Assembly: GCF_000799075.1 (NCBI RefSeq)
Contig: NZ_JTLI01000014.1
Location: 97,498 to 161,497, forward strand
Origin: Cetobacterium sp. ZOR0034
GTDB taxonomy: Bacteria > Fusobacteriota > Fusobacteriia > Fusobacteriales > Fusobacteriaceae
Direction: 5' to 3'
DNA length: 64,000 nucleotides
Within the stretch, counting starts at the first letter, position 1. Each line of letters begins with the position of its first letter. The position numbers were made by a program, and so were the translations under genes. Under the pieces are notes generated by a model. The model was given only the letters and a program-made list of their open reading frames with translations. It was not told the DNA's origin and made no database searches. This document shows, piece after piece, positions 7,765 to 16,146 of the stretch.

Positions 7765-8882
7765 TACTTTCCTCCCTTATCACCTAATAAGATTATTTCA
7801 CTATAAGCTTTAAATAGAGGTCCTACTCCTTTAGGGTCATCAGATCCAACTTTTTCAGAAATATAGTATTCAAAACTTCCATTTCTATCTCCATTAAATG
7901 GTATAAGTCCATTTAAACCAGCCATTATACATATGTTTCCTAACTCTAACTTTCCATCTTTTTCTTTTAAATTATTTGCAATAACTGCATCGAAAGCTTT
8001 TTTTCCTTTTTCTAAATAAGACTCATCAACTAGATTCAATCTATTTCCTTTTAATAATGAATATGCAAACATCAGTGTAGCTGAAGTTTCTAAGTAGTTT
8101 CCTTCTTTTCCTTCTAAAGCCATAACTTGATACCATAACCCTGACTCATCTTGATATTTTACAACTCCCTCCATAAGCTCTACATATAACTTTGCAAGTT
8201 CATTTTTATATGAGTTAAATGTCACATCATCAATACCTTCAATAACATCAACTAAAGCCATAGCATACCAACCAACTGCTCTTGCCCAGAAGTTTTTTGA
8301 TTTTCCTGTTTCTTTATCTGCCCAATTCATAGTTTTTGTTTCATCAAAACCATGGAAGTATAATTTTCTATCATCACAGAATAGATTTTTTCTTACATTT
8401 TTAAATTGATTTAAAACATCCTTTAAACCATTTTCATCGTGTTTTTCATTTGAATAGATTGCAAGAAATGGTTGGGCCATATATAGTCCATCTAACCAAA
8501 CTTGATAAGGATATCTTCCTTTATGCCAGAAATTCCCCTCCAATGTTCTTGGGTGAATATTCAGCAAATACTTTACACTTTCAGTAGCTTTTTCATATTT
8601 TACATCGTTTGTTTCTTTGAATGCTGTAAATAAAACTCTTCCTGAGTTTATATTGTCAATATTATATTCCACTGGATTTAAATCTGCTATCTTTCCATTT
8701 TCATCAATTCTTTTATCTAAATAATTTAAAATAAATTCTAAATATTTTTTATCTTTTGTAGCCTTATATAATGCTTCTGCTCCTATTAATATGCAACCAT
8801 CTTCATAATTCCATTCAGTCTTATATTCTTTATAACTCCCTAAGTAAGACTCTATGTAGTTTTCAATTTGTAACCTTTTCAT
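7764..8882 (-). CDS. GH105 unsaturated rhamnogalacturonyl/glucuronyl hydrolase
   Basis: GH105 enzymes hydrate and cleave the unsaturated uronic acid left at the end of oligosaccharides by pectate or other polysaccharide lyases. The 372-residue protein has the (alpha/alpha)6 barrel pattern and the catalytic-region motif WLDGLYMAQP with Asp131, plus NFWARAVGWYAMALVDVI and a late GPLFKAYSEI segment. There is no signal peptide, so it acts in the cytosol on imported di- or oligosaccharides. It is the first gene of an operon with the SSS symporter. The related family GH88 uses the same fold and cannot be fully excluded. The promoter carries three GTATAC boxes. Confidence 0.87.
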   Translation of the reverse strand: MKRLQIENYIESYLGSYKEYKTEWNYEDGCILIGAEALYKATKDKKYLEFILNYLDKRIDENGKIADLNPVEYNIDNINSGRVLFTAFKETNDVKYEKATESVKYLLNIHPRTLEGNFWHKGRYPYQVWLDGLYMAQPFLAIYSNEKHDENGLKDVLNQFKNVRKNLFCDDRKLYFHGFDETKTMNWADKETGKSKNFWARAVGWYAMALVDVIEGIDDVTFNSYKNELAKLYVELMEGVVKYQDESGLWYQVMALEGKEGNYLETSATLMFAYSLLKGNRLNLVDESYLEKGKKAFDAVIANNLKEKDGKLELGNICIMAGLNGLIPFNGDRNGSFEYYISEKVGSDDPKGVGPLFKAYSEIILLGDKGGK

Positions 8883-8972
8883 GATTAGATGTTCCCTCCG
8901 TGTTCTCTATTTAATTTTATTATTTAAATTTATTTTTTGTTCCCCTATTAGCTTTTAATAACTTTTATTATT

Positions 8973-9016
8973 GTATACTCTTGTGAAGATTGTATACGAT
9001 TTTGTGTTTAGTATAC
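8973..9016. promoter_or_regulatory. Three phased GTATAC operator boxes
   Basis: GTATAC occurs at 8973-8978, 8992-8997 and 9011-9016, exactly 19 bp apart each time. The first two copies share a longer match (ATTGTATAC). The third box overlaps the -10 element of the GH105 promoter and the other two lie in the 5' leader. GTATAC-containing palindromes are typical of GntR/FCD-type regulators of acidic sugars; the identity of the regulator is inferred only. Confidence 0.7.
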
Positions 9017-9038
9017 ATTTAAAATAAATTATTGTCAA
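9010..9038 (-). promoter_or_regulatory. Promoter of the GH105-symporter operon
   Basis: TTGACA (complement of 9033-9038), 17-base spacer, TATACT (complement of 9010-9015). The transcript would have a leader of about 120 bases, containing two of the three GTATAC boxes. Apart from these boxes, the promoter and the terminator at 9143-9173, I see nothing else in the gap 8883-9176. Confidence 0.8.
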
Positions 9039-9142
9039 TTGTTTTTTTCTAATAATTTTATAAAAAGCAACAACTTTTATTCACTATATATTTTTTTTAA
9101 CCTAAAACAGAACACTATACCATCTAAAAAACGAAGGTAAAT

Positions 9143-9173
9143 AAAAAAAGGAAAGTTCTACGAACTTCCCTTT
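9143..9173 (-). terminator. Terminator of the small membrane protein gene
   Basis: Hairpin with 9-bp arms (GGGAAGTTC / GAACTTTCC, one G-T pair, 3-base loop) followed by a run of seven T on the minus strand, a few bases after the stop codon. Confidence 0.85.
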
Positions 9174-9176
9174 AAA

Positions 9177-9425
9177 TCAAACATCTTTATCTAAGAAATC
9201 ATGTATCCTAGTATAATATTTACAATATAACCAAGTTACCAACAAAAAGATTGTCGACACTAAAATGACCTCAAAACTTACAGTTTTATTTTTTATCGAT
9301 ATTAACAAACCTAAAATAAATATTATGTAATACAGAACTGAAAATCGCCTTAAAACTTCATATAAAATCTCCGAAATAACCTTTAAAACCGAAATTATTC
9401 CAACCGTTACTTTTTTCAATACCAT
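9177..9425 (-). CDS. Small two-helix membrane protein
   Basis: Unrecognised 82-residue protein. It has a mildly hydrophobic N-terminus and two membrane segments (about residues 29-45, YYIIFILGLLISI, and 51-68, VILVSTIFLLVTWLY), separated by a short charged loop, and ends with a charged tail. A GGGGG ribosome-like site precedes the ATG by 6 bases and a strong terminator follows, which supports a real monocistronic gene. No neighbour suggests a role. Confidence 0.6.
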   Translation of the reverse strand: MVLKKVTVGIISVLKVISEILYEVLRRFSVLYYIIFILGLLISIKNKTVSFEVILVSTIFLLVTWLYCKYYTRIHDFLDKDV

Positions 9426-9510
9426 AATTACCCCCTTTATGATTTGAATTCTAATAAAAGTTTACCTCGTTTTTTTCTTGTTTTCAAATTCACTTTGTTT
9501 ATACTTACTA

Positions 9511-9539
9511 TTGACACTATTTCTTTTCAGGATTATAAT
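9511..9539 (+). promoter_or_regulatory. Perfect sigma-70 promoter of the C_GCAxxG_C_C-type gene
   Basis: TTGACA at 9511-9516 and TATAAT at 9534-9539 with a 17-base spacer, 30 bases before the start codon and with an AAGGAG site between. Both boxes are full consensus. Confidence 0.88.
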
Positions 9540-9568
9540 CAAGTTAACATTTACCTAAGGAGCGATTT

Positions 9569-9928
9569 ATGAATAAAAAAGTAGAATATGTTAAAGGTCA
9601 ATTTAATTGTGCTGAAAGTATCATTGCATCTTTCAATAAAAATAACGGAACAAATATTCCTATAGCTTTAGGAAGCGGTATGGGGACTGGTGTTACTGTT
9701 GGTAGCCTTTGTGGAGCTGTGAATGCTGCTGTTCTTATTATTGGTTTTTTAAAAGGTAGAGAAACTTATTTAGAGGAAAATAAGGCTAGAGCGCTTTCTA
9801 ATCAACTTTTAAAAGAAATCAAAGAAAAATATAATTCTGAATTATGTATTGAATTGAAAAAATCTGGTACTAGTTGCCAAGAGATAGTAGCTTATACCTA
9901 CGAAAAATTAGAAGAAGTTTTAAAATAA
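9569..9928 (+). CDS. C_GCAxxG_C_C family (putative redox) protein
   Basis: A 119-residue protein of the C_GCAxxG_C_C family, which is thought to hold a redox-active cysteine set and is common in anaerobes. Cysteines are at 14 (FNCAES), 48 (GSLCGAVNAA), 93 (ELCIEL) and 103 (GTSCQEIV), matching the family spacing; the glycine-rich GSGMGTGVTVGS stretch lies before the second. Residues about 50-61 are hydrophobic. It is a single gene with a perfect promoter and its own terminator, so it is probably well expressed. The substrate or partner is unknown. Confidence 0.82.
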   Translation: MNKKVEYVKGQFNCAESIIASFNKNNGTNIPIALGSGMGTGVTVGSLCGAVNAAVLIIGFLKGRETYLEENKARALSNQLLKEIKEKYNSELCIELKKSGTSCQEIVAYTYEKLEEVLK

Positions 9929-9929
9929 A

Positions 9930-9966
9930 ACAAGGAGTAGATTTTCATCCACTCCTTGTTTTTTTA
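9930..9966. terminator. Bidirectional terminator
   Basis: Arms ACAAGGAGT (9930-9938) and ACTCCTTGT (9951-9959) with a 12-base loop, followed by seven T on the plus strand and an A/T-rich flank on the other. It separates two convergent genes. Confidence 0.88.
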
Positions 9967-9967
9967 T

Positions 9968-10306
9968 CTAATTTGCTATTTTTTCTTTTAGCATATCTAC
10001 TCCAGCTTCAACCTTTTCTTTAGCTGCATCAACACCATCGTCAACTTTTTCTTTAGCCGCATCTCCTACTTTTTCTAATTCAGCACCTATTTTCTCAGTA
10101 GTTGTATCAACACTTTGTGCTGCTGTTTCTACATTTTGCTTTACATCCTCTTGAACAGTTGCCTCTACTGCTGCAGCTTTTTCCTGTGCTGCTGGAGCTT
10201 CTATTACTGGTGCCTCTGGAGCAGGTTTAGCTTCTTGCTTCTCTCCTGAACAAGCAACCATAAGTACACTTATACCTAATAATGCTAACATAGTTATTTT
10301 TTTCAT
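9968..10306 (-). CDS. Small lipoprotein with amphipathic helical repeats
   Basis: 112 residues with a lipoprotein signal: MKK start, hydrophobic core, then LMVAC with Cys19 as the likely lipidated residue. The mature part begins with an Ala/Pro/Glu-rich linker (about 23-48) and continues with a charged helical region in which an AAKEKVDxGVD / AAKEKVEAGVD unit is repeated about 11 residues apart. The 11-residue repeat suggests an amphipathic or coiled helix at a membrane surface, as in small LEA- or apolipoprotein-like envelope proteins. The GAGGAGG ribosome site is strong. Function unknown. Confidence 0.75.
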   Translation of the reverse strand: MKKITMLALLGISVLMVACSGEKQEAKPAPEAPVIEAPAAQEKAAAVEATVQEDVKQNVETAAQSVDTTTEKIGAELEKVGDAAKEKVDDGVDAAKEKVEAGVDMLKEKIAN

Positions 10307-10377
10307 TTTAATTCCTCCTCAAAACGAATTAAGATATTGTTATCTTATTGTTAATAACGAAGTCTCATTTTCCTTCT

Positions 10378-11715
10378 TTATTTCACAATTTTTTTTATAT
10401 ATTTTTCCATATCAAACTTTTTTTCCAAGCCAGAACTATTCATATATCTAACTTTTCCAAAAATTTTTCTTTCCTTCCAAGCTCTATCATGTTTTCCAAA
10501 ACACCACGCTACCCCAGCATAAGAATTAGGATCTCTTCCATCATATAAATATTTATTATTTAAATTTATCGCTATCTCATATGCTTCTTGAGGAGAGCCA
10601 ACCCATTCTAATAGCTTTTTGCACCAGTACATCCTCATATAGCTTTCCATATATCCTGTATCTACCATCTGTTTTTGTGCTGAATTCCAATAAATATCAT
10701 GAGTTTTATAATTTTCTAACTCTTCTAAAGAGTATAAGTAATCTCTTTGATCCTTTAAATGCTTTTCCATTGTTTCATAAGCCCATTTATAAGTAATCCC
10801 ATCCCAAGCATCATACTTTAAATTATAGTATACAAAATTTATAGCTAATTCTCTTCTTATAAAAAGTTCTTCTAAAAATTTATCTTTTTGAATCTCTAAT
10901 TCTTTGATTTTTTTTAGCGCACTCCATATTTGAAGAGGTGATATCTGTCCAAAATGTAAATATGGAGAAAGTTTAGAGCTCCAATCGTTATCAGGTCCTT
11001 TAAGTGAATAAAACTCTAATTTTTCTTCTATAAATTTTTCCAACACTTTTTTAGCTTCTATTTCTCCTCCAATAAAATCTCCATCTAACCTAGCTTTATT
11101 TTGAGGAAGATAAATTTGCGACTGATCCATTTTCTTTAATTTATTATTTATCAACTCATTATAAGCAAACTTTATAACTATTTTATAATCAGATTCTTTT
11201 AAATATCTTTCTTTGACTTTTTTATATTTATCCCTAAATGTTTTTGCGCTATATTCTTCTTTAAAACTTACAACTTCTACAGGTACAACAACATTATTTT
11301 CAACTTCAATTATAGTTAAATCCAATTTTTTTAAAATTTTTTCTCGAATATCTCTTTGATATCTCAGATAACTTTTATCCCAAATTAAAGTTCGAGCATC
11401 TTTGGAAATTTTTAGCATATTTTTTTCTAAATCTCCTTCTAACAAAACAAACTGAACACCATATCTTTCCAAAGTATCACGAACGTCCTTTAGTCCTTGA
11501 AGCATAAATTTAAAATGTCTTTCAGATGCTTCTGGATAATTTTTTATATAGTTAAATATAACATAAAGTGGTAACTTCGATTCATTTGCGACTTCAATAG
11601 CTTTTTCTAAAGAAAAATTATATTCTATCCTTTGAGTCTCTTGCATCCAATAAATTATATATTCCCCTTTTTTCTCTTTATTTATTTTTAAATATTTAAC
11701 TCTCTCTTTATCCAT
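10378..11715 (-). CDS. phrB: Deoxyribodipyrimidine photolyase, class II
   Basis: CPD photolyase repairs UV-made pyrimidine dimers with blue light and FAD. The 445-residue protein has the N-terminal photolyase alpha/beta domain (YIIYWMQETQRIEYN) and the class II FAD-domain motifs DNDWSSKLSPYLHFGQISP, FIRRELAINFVYYN and the C-terminal YAGVAWCFGKHDRAW. Length is in the usual range. A GGAGGG ribosome site precedes the ATG. The thioesterase gene lies 15 bases upstream on the same strand, so they may share a transcript. A light-driven repair enzyme implies exposure to daylight outside a host, for example in an aquatic setting. Confidence 0.92.
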   Translation of the reverse strand: MDKERVKYLKINKEKKGEYIIYWMQETQRIEYNFSLEKAIEVANESKLPLYVIFNYIKNYPEASERHFKFMLQGLKDVRDTLERYGVQFVLLEGDLEKNMLKISKDARTLIWDKSYLRYQRDIREKILKKLDLTIIEVENNVVVPVEVVSFKEEYSAKTFRDKYKKVKERYLKESDYKIVIKFAYNELINNKLKKMDQSQIYLPQNKARLDGDFIGGEIEAKKVLEKFIEEKLEFYSLKGPDNDWSSKLSPYLHFGQISPLQIWSALKKIKELEIQKDKFLEELFIRRELAINFVYYNLKYDAWDGITYKWAYETMEKHLKDQRDYLYSLEELENYKTHDIYWNSAQKQMVDTGYMESYMRMYWCKKLLEWVGSPQEAYEIAINLNNKYLYDGRDPNSYAGVAWCFGKHDRAWKERKIFGKVRYMNSSGLEKKFDMEKYIKKIVK

Positions 11716-11730
11716 AAAACACCCTCCTAA

Positions 11731-12126
11731 CTAAATAATAGCTTTTAATTTTTCAAATAATTCTTTAGGAAATTTCGAGATTTTTTTTAATACATAATTA
11801 AAACCTACGATTAGTGTTGAACCCTCTATTACTATATCACCATTTTCATTTGCAACCTGATAAAAAAAATCTATTGAAGCCTTTTTAAGCTCAACTCTTA
11901 CAATTCTTACTTTCAATTTCTCTCCCATATAAACTTCACCTTTATAATAAACATGAGCATCCTTTTGAATTGTACCAATACCATCTATTACATTCATTTC
12001 ATCTCCACCCAACGCCTTAAAAAGATTTATTCTTGCCTCTTGAAACAAAAGAAGAGCTCTTTCATTTCCCATATGACCACCGTAATTTATATCTGATACT
12101 GTTACTTTATAATCTATTTCAAACAT
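11731..12126 (-). CDS. Hotdog-fold acyl-CoA thioesterase
   Basis: 131-residue single hotdog domain. The start FEIDYKVTVSDINYGGHMGNERALLLFQEAR is typical of the YbgC / 4-hydroxybenzoyl-CoA thioesterase group, with Asp12 and the GGHMGN turn near the active site. Such enzymes hydrolyse small or medium acyl-CoA esters; the substrate cannot be told. It has an AAAAGGAG-type site and lies 15 bases before the photolyase gene on the same strand, with no clear functional link. Confidence 0.8.
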   Translation of the reverse strand: MFEIDYKVTVSDINYGGHMGNERALLLFQEARINLFKALGGDEMNVIDGIGTIQKDAHVYYKGEVYMGEKLKVRIVRVELKKASIDFFYQVANENGDIVIEGSTLIVGFNYVLKKISKFPKELFEKLKAII

Positions 12127-12177
12127 TATTTATACTCCTTTTTTCTTTTTTTTCATTATAACAATATTTCTTCTAAT

Positions 12178-12207
12178 TTGTTAATTTTCTTTTTTATATG
12201 GTATAAT
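12178..12207 (+). promoter_or_regulatory. Promoter of the LytS/LytTR pair
   Basis: TTGTTA at 12178-12183, 18-base spacer, TATAAT at 12202-12207, 26 bases before the sensor kinase start. The -10 box is consensus; the -35 box is partial. Confidence 0.6.
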
Positions 12208-12232
12208 TAAGATCATAATTTAGAGGTGTCTT

Positions 12233-13897
12233 ATGTTCGAATTGGCAAGTAAACTATTTAATACTCTCGGCTATATTATAGCTATCGCGTTTTTCTTTTC
12301 TCGATTCAAAAGTGCCAAAAATATTTTTGTAAGAGAAAAACATACAAAAAAAGATACAATACTTCTTTCAATTGTTTTTTCTAGTTTAGCTATTTTAGGA
12401 ACTTATATTGGAGTCGATTATAAAGGTGCAATTGCAAACACTAGAAACATCGGAGTCATTGTTGGTGGTATGCTTGCAGGCCCTGAAGTTGCTATTATCT
12501 CGGCTATTATTGCTGGTATACACAGAGCTTCTATCGGAGTTAGTCAACTTACTGCAATTCCATGCTCTATTGCAACAGTTTTAGGTGGATTTATTACTAG
12601 CTACCTCTACAAAAAATCTAACTCTAACAATCGTTCTTTTCTAGGCTTTTTCGCAGGTGTTTTCGTTGAAAACCTTAGTATGCTACTAATATTAGTTCTT
12701 TCTAGTAATAAAATTTTAGCTATGGATATCGTTAAAAATCTTTATCTTCCAATGATATTTATAAATGGAATAGGTGTCGCAGTCATAATCATAATAACCG
12801 AAGAAATTTTAGAAGAGAAAGAAAGAGAAGCGGGAACACAAGCTAAATTAGCTCTCGAAATCGCCAACAAAACTCTTCCGTTCTTTAAAAAAGGAGAATC
12901 TCTCGATAGTGTTTGTAAAATTTTACTTGAATCATTAAAAGCTGAAACTGTTGTTATCACTGATAAAAATTTTATAATAGCAAACGCTTTTAAAAATAAA
13001 GATTTTTGTATAAAAAATCAAAGTATTCAAAGTGATGCTACTAAAAAAGTTTTATCTTCTGGTGAAGTTTTAATTTTTGATAGAAACAGTGAACTAAATG
13101 ATTTCTGGTACTCTGAAAAAGGTATAAAATCTTGTATTATTACCCCTCTTTTTCAAGATGAAAGAGTATCCGGTACTTTGAAAATATACTTTAATAATGA
13201 AGAAAATATTACTGCTAGAAAAAAATATTTAGCTATTGGCCTTTCTCAACTTATCTCTAGTCAACTTGAAATAAGTAAATTAGAAAATTTGAAAGCCATG
13301 GCCAGAGATGCTGAACTAAAAGCTCTACAAGCACAAATAAATCCACATTTTCTATTTAATGCTCTCAATACAACAGCTTCATTTGTTAGATTTAATCCCA
13401 GTAAAGCAAGAGAGATTATTATTGATTTATCCACTTATCTTAGATACAATTTAGAAAATACAGATAGACTTGTTCCTTTAGAAAAAGAGTTAGAACAAGT
13501 TAAAGCTTATATAAATATAGAAAAAGCAAGATTTCAAGATAGAATTGAAGTAATTTATAACTTTGATCAAAATTTAGATAACTTAAAAATACCTAGTTTA
13601 ACCATTCAGCCACTTGTTGAAAACAGTATAAAACACGGATTATTAAAAAGAAATGGTTCTGGAAAAGTTAAAATTACTATAAAAAAAATGTATTTAAAAT
13701 GTTTAATCTCTGTAGAGGATGACGGTATTGGAATTGATCCAGAAATAATCAAAAATATAAATAATAAAATTGAAAAAAATATAGGTTTAAAAAATGTTCA
13801 TAATCGTTTAAAACTTATCTATGGTAAAGGATTAAATATAGAACGTCTAAGTAACGGAACAAAAATTTCATTCTATATTGACCAGGAGGAACAATGA
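12233..13897 (+). CDS. LytS/BtsS-type sensor histidine kinase
   Basis: Membrane sensor kinase of the LytS family, 554 residues. It has an N-terminal 5TMR-LYT membrane region (residues 1 to about 190, including GVIVGGMLAGPEVAIISAIIAGIHR), a GAF-like domain (about 215-345), the His_kinase box LQAQINPHFLFNALN with phospho-His372, and a HATPase domain with QPLVENSIKHG and DDGIGI. E. coli BtsS, of the same architecture, binds extracellular pyruvate and signals to BtsR. The stop overlaps the start of the response regulator gene by 4 bases. The neighbouring CstA/BtsT-type transporter supports a pyruvate-sensing role, but the ligand is inferred. Confidence 0.9.
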   Translation: MFELASKLFNTLGYIIAIAFFFSRFKSAKNIFVREKHTKKDTILLSIVFSSLAILGTYIGVDYKGAIANTRNIGVIVGGMLAGPEVAIISAIIAGIHRASIGVSQLTAIPCSIATVLGGFITSYLYKKSNSNNRSFLGFFAGVFVENLSMLLILVLSSNKILAMDIVKNLYLPMIFINGIGVAVIIIITEEILEEKEREAGTQAKLALEIANKTLPFFKKGESLDSVCKILLESLKAETVVITDKNFIIANAFKNKDFCIKNQSIQSDATKKVLSSGEVLIFDRNSELNDFWYSEKGIKSCIITPLFQDERVSGTLKIYFNNEENITARKKYLAIGLSQLISSQLEISKLENLKAMARDAELKALQAQINPHFLFNALNTTASFVRFNPSKAREIIIDLSTYLRYNLENTDRLVPLEKELEQVKAYINIEKARFQDRIEVIYNFDQNLDNLKIPSLTIQPLVENSIKHGLLKRNGSGKVKITIKKMYLKCLISVEDDGIGIDPEIIKNINNKIEKNIGLKNVHNRLKLIYGKGLNIERLSNGTKISFYIDQEEQ

Positions 13898-14619
13898 TTA
13901 AATGTGTAATTGTTGAAGATGAATTTCCCGCTAGAGAGGAATTAAAATTCTTTATTAACAGTAATACCAATTTTCAAATTGAAAAAGAATTTGAAAATCC
14001 AATAGATGCTTTGAAATATATTGAGGCAAATGAAGTAGATGTCGTATTTCTAGATATAAATATGCCTGAATTAGACGGTATGACTCTGGGAAAGATAATC
14101 CATCGAGTCAATAAAAATATAAAATTAGTCTTTATTTCTGCCTATAAGGATTTTGCTGTAGAAGCTTTTGAAATAAAAGCTTTTGATTATATTTTAAAAC
14201 CATATTCAGAAGATCGGATAATAACTCTTCTTGAAAATATTGTAGAAAAAATTAAAAAAATTGATTCCCCTCCTAAAGACTATAATATAAAAAAAATAAC
14301 TGTTAATTCCGATTCAAAAATGTTAGTAGTTTCAACTGATAATATTTTATACATTGAAGCAGATGAAAAAGAAACAAATATTTTTATGAAAGAAATAATG
14401 TATACATCAAAATTAAAAATTTCTCAATTAGAAAATATTCTTTCTGAAGAATTATTTTTTAGATGCCATCGTTCATATATTGTAAATATCGATAAAATTA
14501 TCGAAGTAGAACCTTGGTTTAATGGCACTTATATTTTAAAAGTTTCAAATTCTAATTTCAAAATTCCTGTAAGTAGAAATAAAGTCAAAGAACTCAAAGA
14601 AATTTTAACTATAAAATAA
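13894..14619 (+). CDS. LytTR-family response regulator
   Basis: 241 residues with a receiver domain (VIVEDEFPAREEL at the start, phospho-Asp54 in FLDINMPELDG, then the KPYSEDRI lysine) and a C-terminal LytTR DNA-binding domain (about 138-241; LYIEADEKETNIF, FFRCHRSYIVNI, FKIPVSRNKVKEL). It is the cognate regulator of the LytS-type kinase, with ATGA overlap. The likely target is the convergent cstA-type gene at 14655-16031, as in the E. coli BtsSR-BtsT system. Confidence 0.92.
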   Translation: MIKCVIVEDEFPAREELKFFINSNTNFQIEKEFENPIDALKYIEANEVDVVFLDINMPELDGMTLGKIIHRVNKNIKLVFISAYKDFAVEAFEIKAFDYILKPYSEDRIITLLENIVEKIKKIDSPPKDYNIKKITVNSDSKMLVVSTDNILYIEADEKETNIFMKEIMYTSKLKISQLENILSEELFFRCHRSYIVNIDKIIEVEPWFNGTYILKVSNSNFKIPVSRNKVKELKEILTIK

Positions 14620-14649
14620 AAAATCTCTCCTAAATTAGAGAGATTTTTT
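14618..14649. terminator. Bidirectional terminator between regulator and transporter
   Basis: Perfect stem of at least 12 bp (AAAAAATCTCTC / GAGAGATTTTTT) with an 8-base loop; A-run and T-run flanks serve both directions. Confidence 0.9.
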
Positions 14650-14654
14650 ATTTA

Positions 14655-16031
14655 TTACTTTTTTATTTTTTTTAAGAATAATCCTAATGCCACTACTGCC
14701 CCCGCTATTCCAACTACATAACCTATAGTTTCTGATAATCTAAATCCTTCTGGTGCTATCAGTATGTATGTTGTAACTACCGCAGTCATAAATGTCGCCG
14801 GTATAGTTGCTATCCAATGATTTTTTTCTCCTTTAGCTAAATATACTGCTCCAGCCCATAATGCTATCGTTGCTAAAGTTTGGTTTGACCATGCAAAATA
14901 TCTCCAAATAATTGCGAAATCTATAAAACATAAACCAATTCCTACTGCAAATAGTGGTATTGCTATCATAAATCTATTTTTTATTGGTCCTTGCTTGTAG
15001 TCAATTGCATCTGCTATTGCTAATCTTGCACTTCTAAATGCTGTATCTCCTGATGTTATTGGACAAGCTACAACTCCTAATAATGCTAAAGCTCCCCCAA
15101 CTTTTCCTAATATACTATTTGATATTGTATTTACTACAACTCCTGCTGGTCCTGCATTCATAAGTCCTTCAGTTCCACCAAAGAATGACATTGCTGCCGC
15201 TGCCCAAACAAGTGCAATAACACCCTCTGCTATCATTGATCCATAAAATACTCTTCTTCCCTCTTTTTCACTCTTCATACATCTAGCCATAAGAGGTGAT
15301 TGTGTTGCATGGAATCCAGAAATCGCTCCACACGCTATTGTTATAAATAGATATGGATAGATTGATGTTCCTTTAGGATGTAAGTTTACTAATGAAATCT
15401 CTGGTATATTATATCCTTGGAAGATTAGTCCTCCACCAATACCTATTCCCATAATAATCAATGAAGCTCCAAATATTGGATATATTTTTCCTATTAATTT
15501 ATCAACAGGTAAAACTGTGGCAAGCATATAATATGCAATTATTATTGCTACCCATGTTAAAGTTCCTATACTTGTCATGCTTGCTAATATTCCGGCTGGT
15601 CCATTTACAAATACAACTCCAACAAGTACTAATAATACAACTGAAAATACTCTCATAAGTTTTTTTGCATTGTCACCCAAGTAATGCCCTACAATTTCCG
15701 CTATAGTTGCTCCATCGTGTCTCACCGAAAGCATTCCTGATAAATAATCATGTGTTGCTCCCGCAAAAATACATCCAAATACAATCCATAGAAAAGCTGC
15801 TGGTCCCCAAAGCGCTCCCGCTACTGCTCCAAAGATAGGTCCTAATCCAGCTATATTTAAAAACTGAATTAAAAATGCTTTTTTCCAATCTAATTCAACA
15901 TAATCAACTCCGTCTGCTAGACGAACTGCAGGAGTTTCCTTATCACTAATACCAAATACTTTCTCTACATACTTTCCATAGATTGCATAACCTAAAATTA
16001 ACGCTATCAACGATCCTATAAAACTAATCAT
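14655..16031 (-). CDS. cstA: CstA/BtsT-type pyruvate (carbon starvation) transporter
   Basis: Inner-membrane transporter of the CstA family, 458 residues. It has the family core: YVELDWKKAFLIQFLNIAGLGPIFGAVAGALWGP near residue 50, GATHDYLSGMLSVRHDG, and SGFHATQSPLMARCM. It is shorter than E. coli CstA/BtsT (about 700), matching the short CstA form seen in other bacteria. An in-frame GTG at 16046 would add five residues, but the ATG at 16031 has GGAGG six bases upstream and is preferred. Its neighbour is a LytS/LytTR pair, the kind that controls BtsT in response to pyruvate. Probably imports pyruvate or peptides; pyruvate is favoured by context. Confidence 0.88.
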   Translation of the reverse strand: MISFIGSLIALILGYAIYGKYVEKVFGISDKETPAVRLADGVDYVELDWKKAFLIQFLNIAGLGPIFGAVAGALWGPAAFLWIVFGCIFAGATHDYLSGMLSVRHDGATIAEIVGHYLGDNAKKLMRVFSVVLLVLVGVVFVNGPAGILASMTSIGTLTWVAIIIAYYMLATVLPVDKLIGKIYPIFGASLIIMGIGIGGGLIFQGYNIPEISLVNLHPKGTSIYPYLFITIACGAISGFHATQSPLMARCMKSEKEGRRVFYGSMIAEGVIALVWAAAAMSFFGGTEGLMNAGPAGVVVNTISNSILGKVGGALALLGVVACPITSGDTAFRSARLAIADAIDYKQGPIKNRFMIAIPLFAVGIGLCFIDFAIIWRYFAWSNQTLATIALWAGAVYLAKGEKNHWIATIPATFMTAVVTTYILIAPEGFRLSETIGYVVGIAGAVVALGLFLKKIKK

Positions 16032-16146
16032 CTTAAACCTCCACACTCTGATATTTTTTCTAATATATTATAATTGTTTTTTATCAAAATGTATTTTTTT
16101 TGGAATAAAACGACTATTTATAAACTTAAATTGTATTTTTATATAC

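Noticed and set aside
16032..16146. LytTR direct repeats upstream of cstA
   Set aside because: AGTTTAT and CGTTTTAT occur about 14 bases apart, but LytTR sites usually repeat at about 21 bases, so the match is not convincing.
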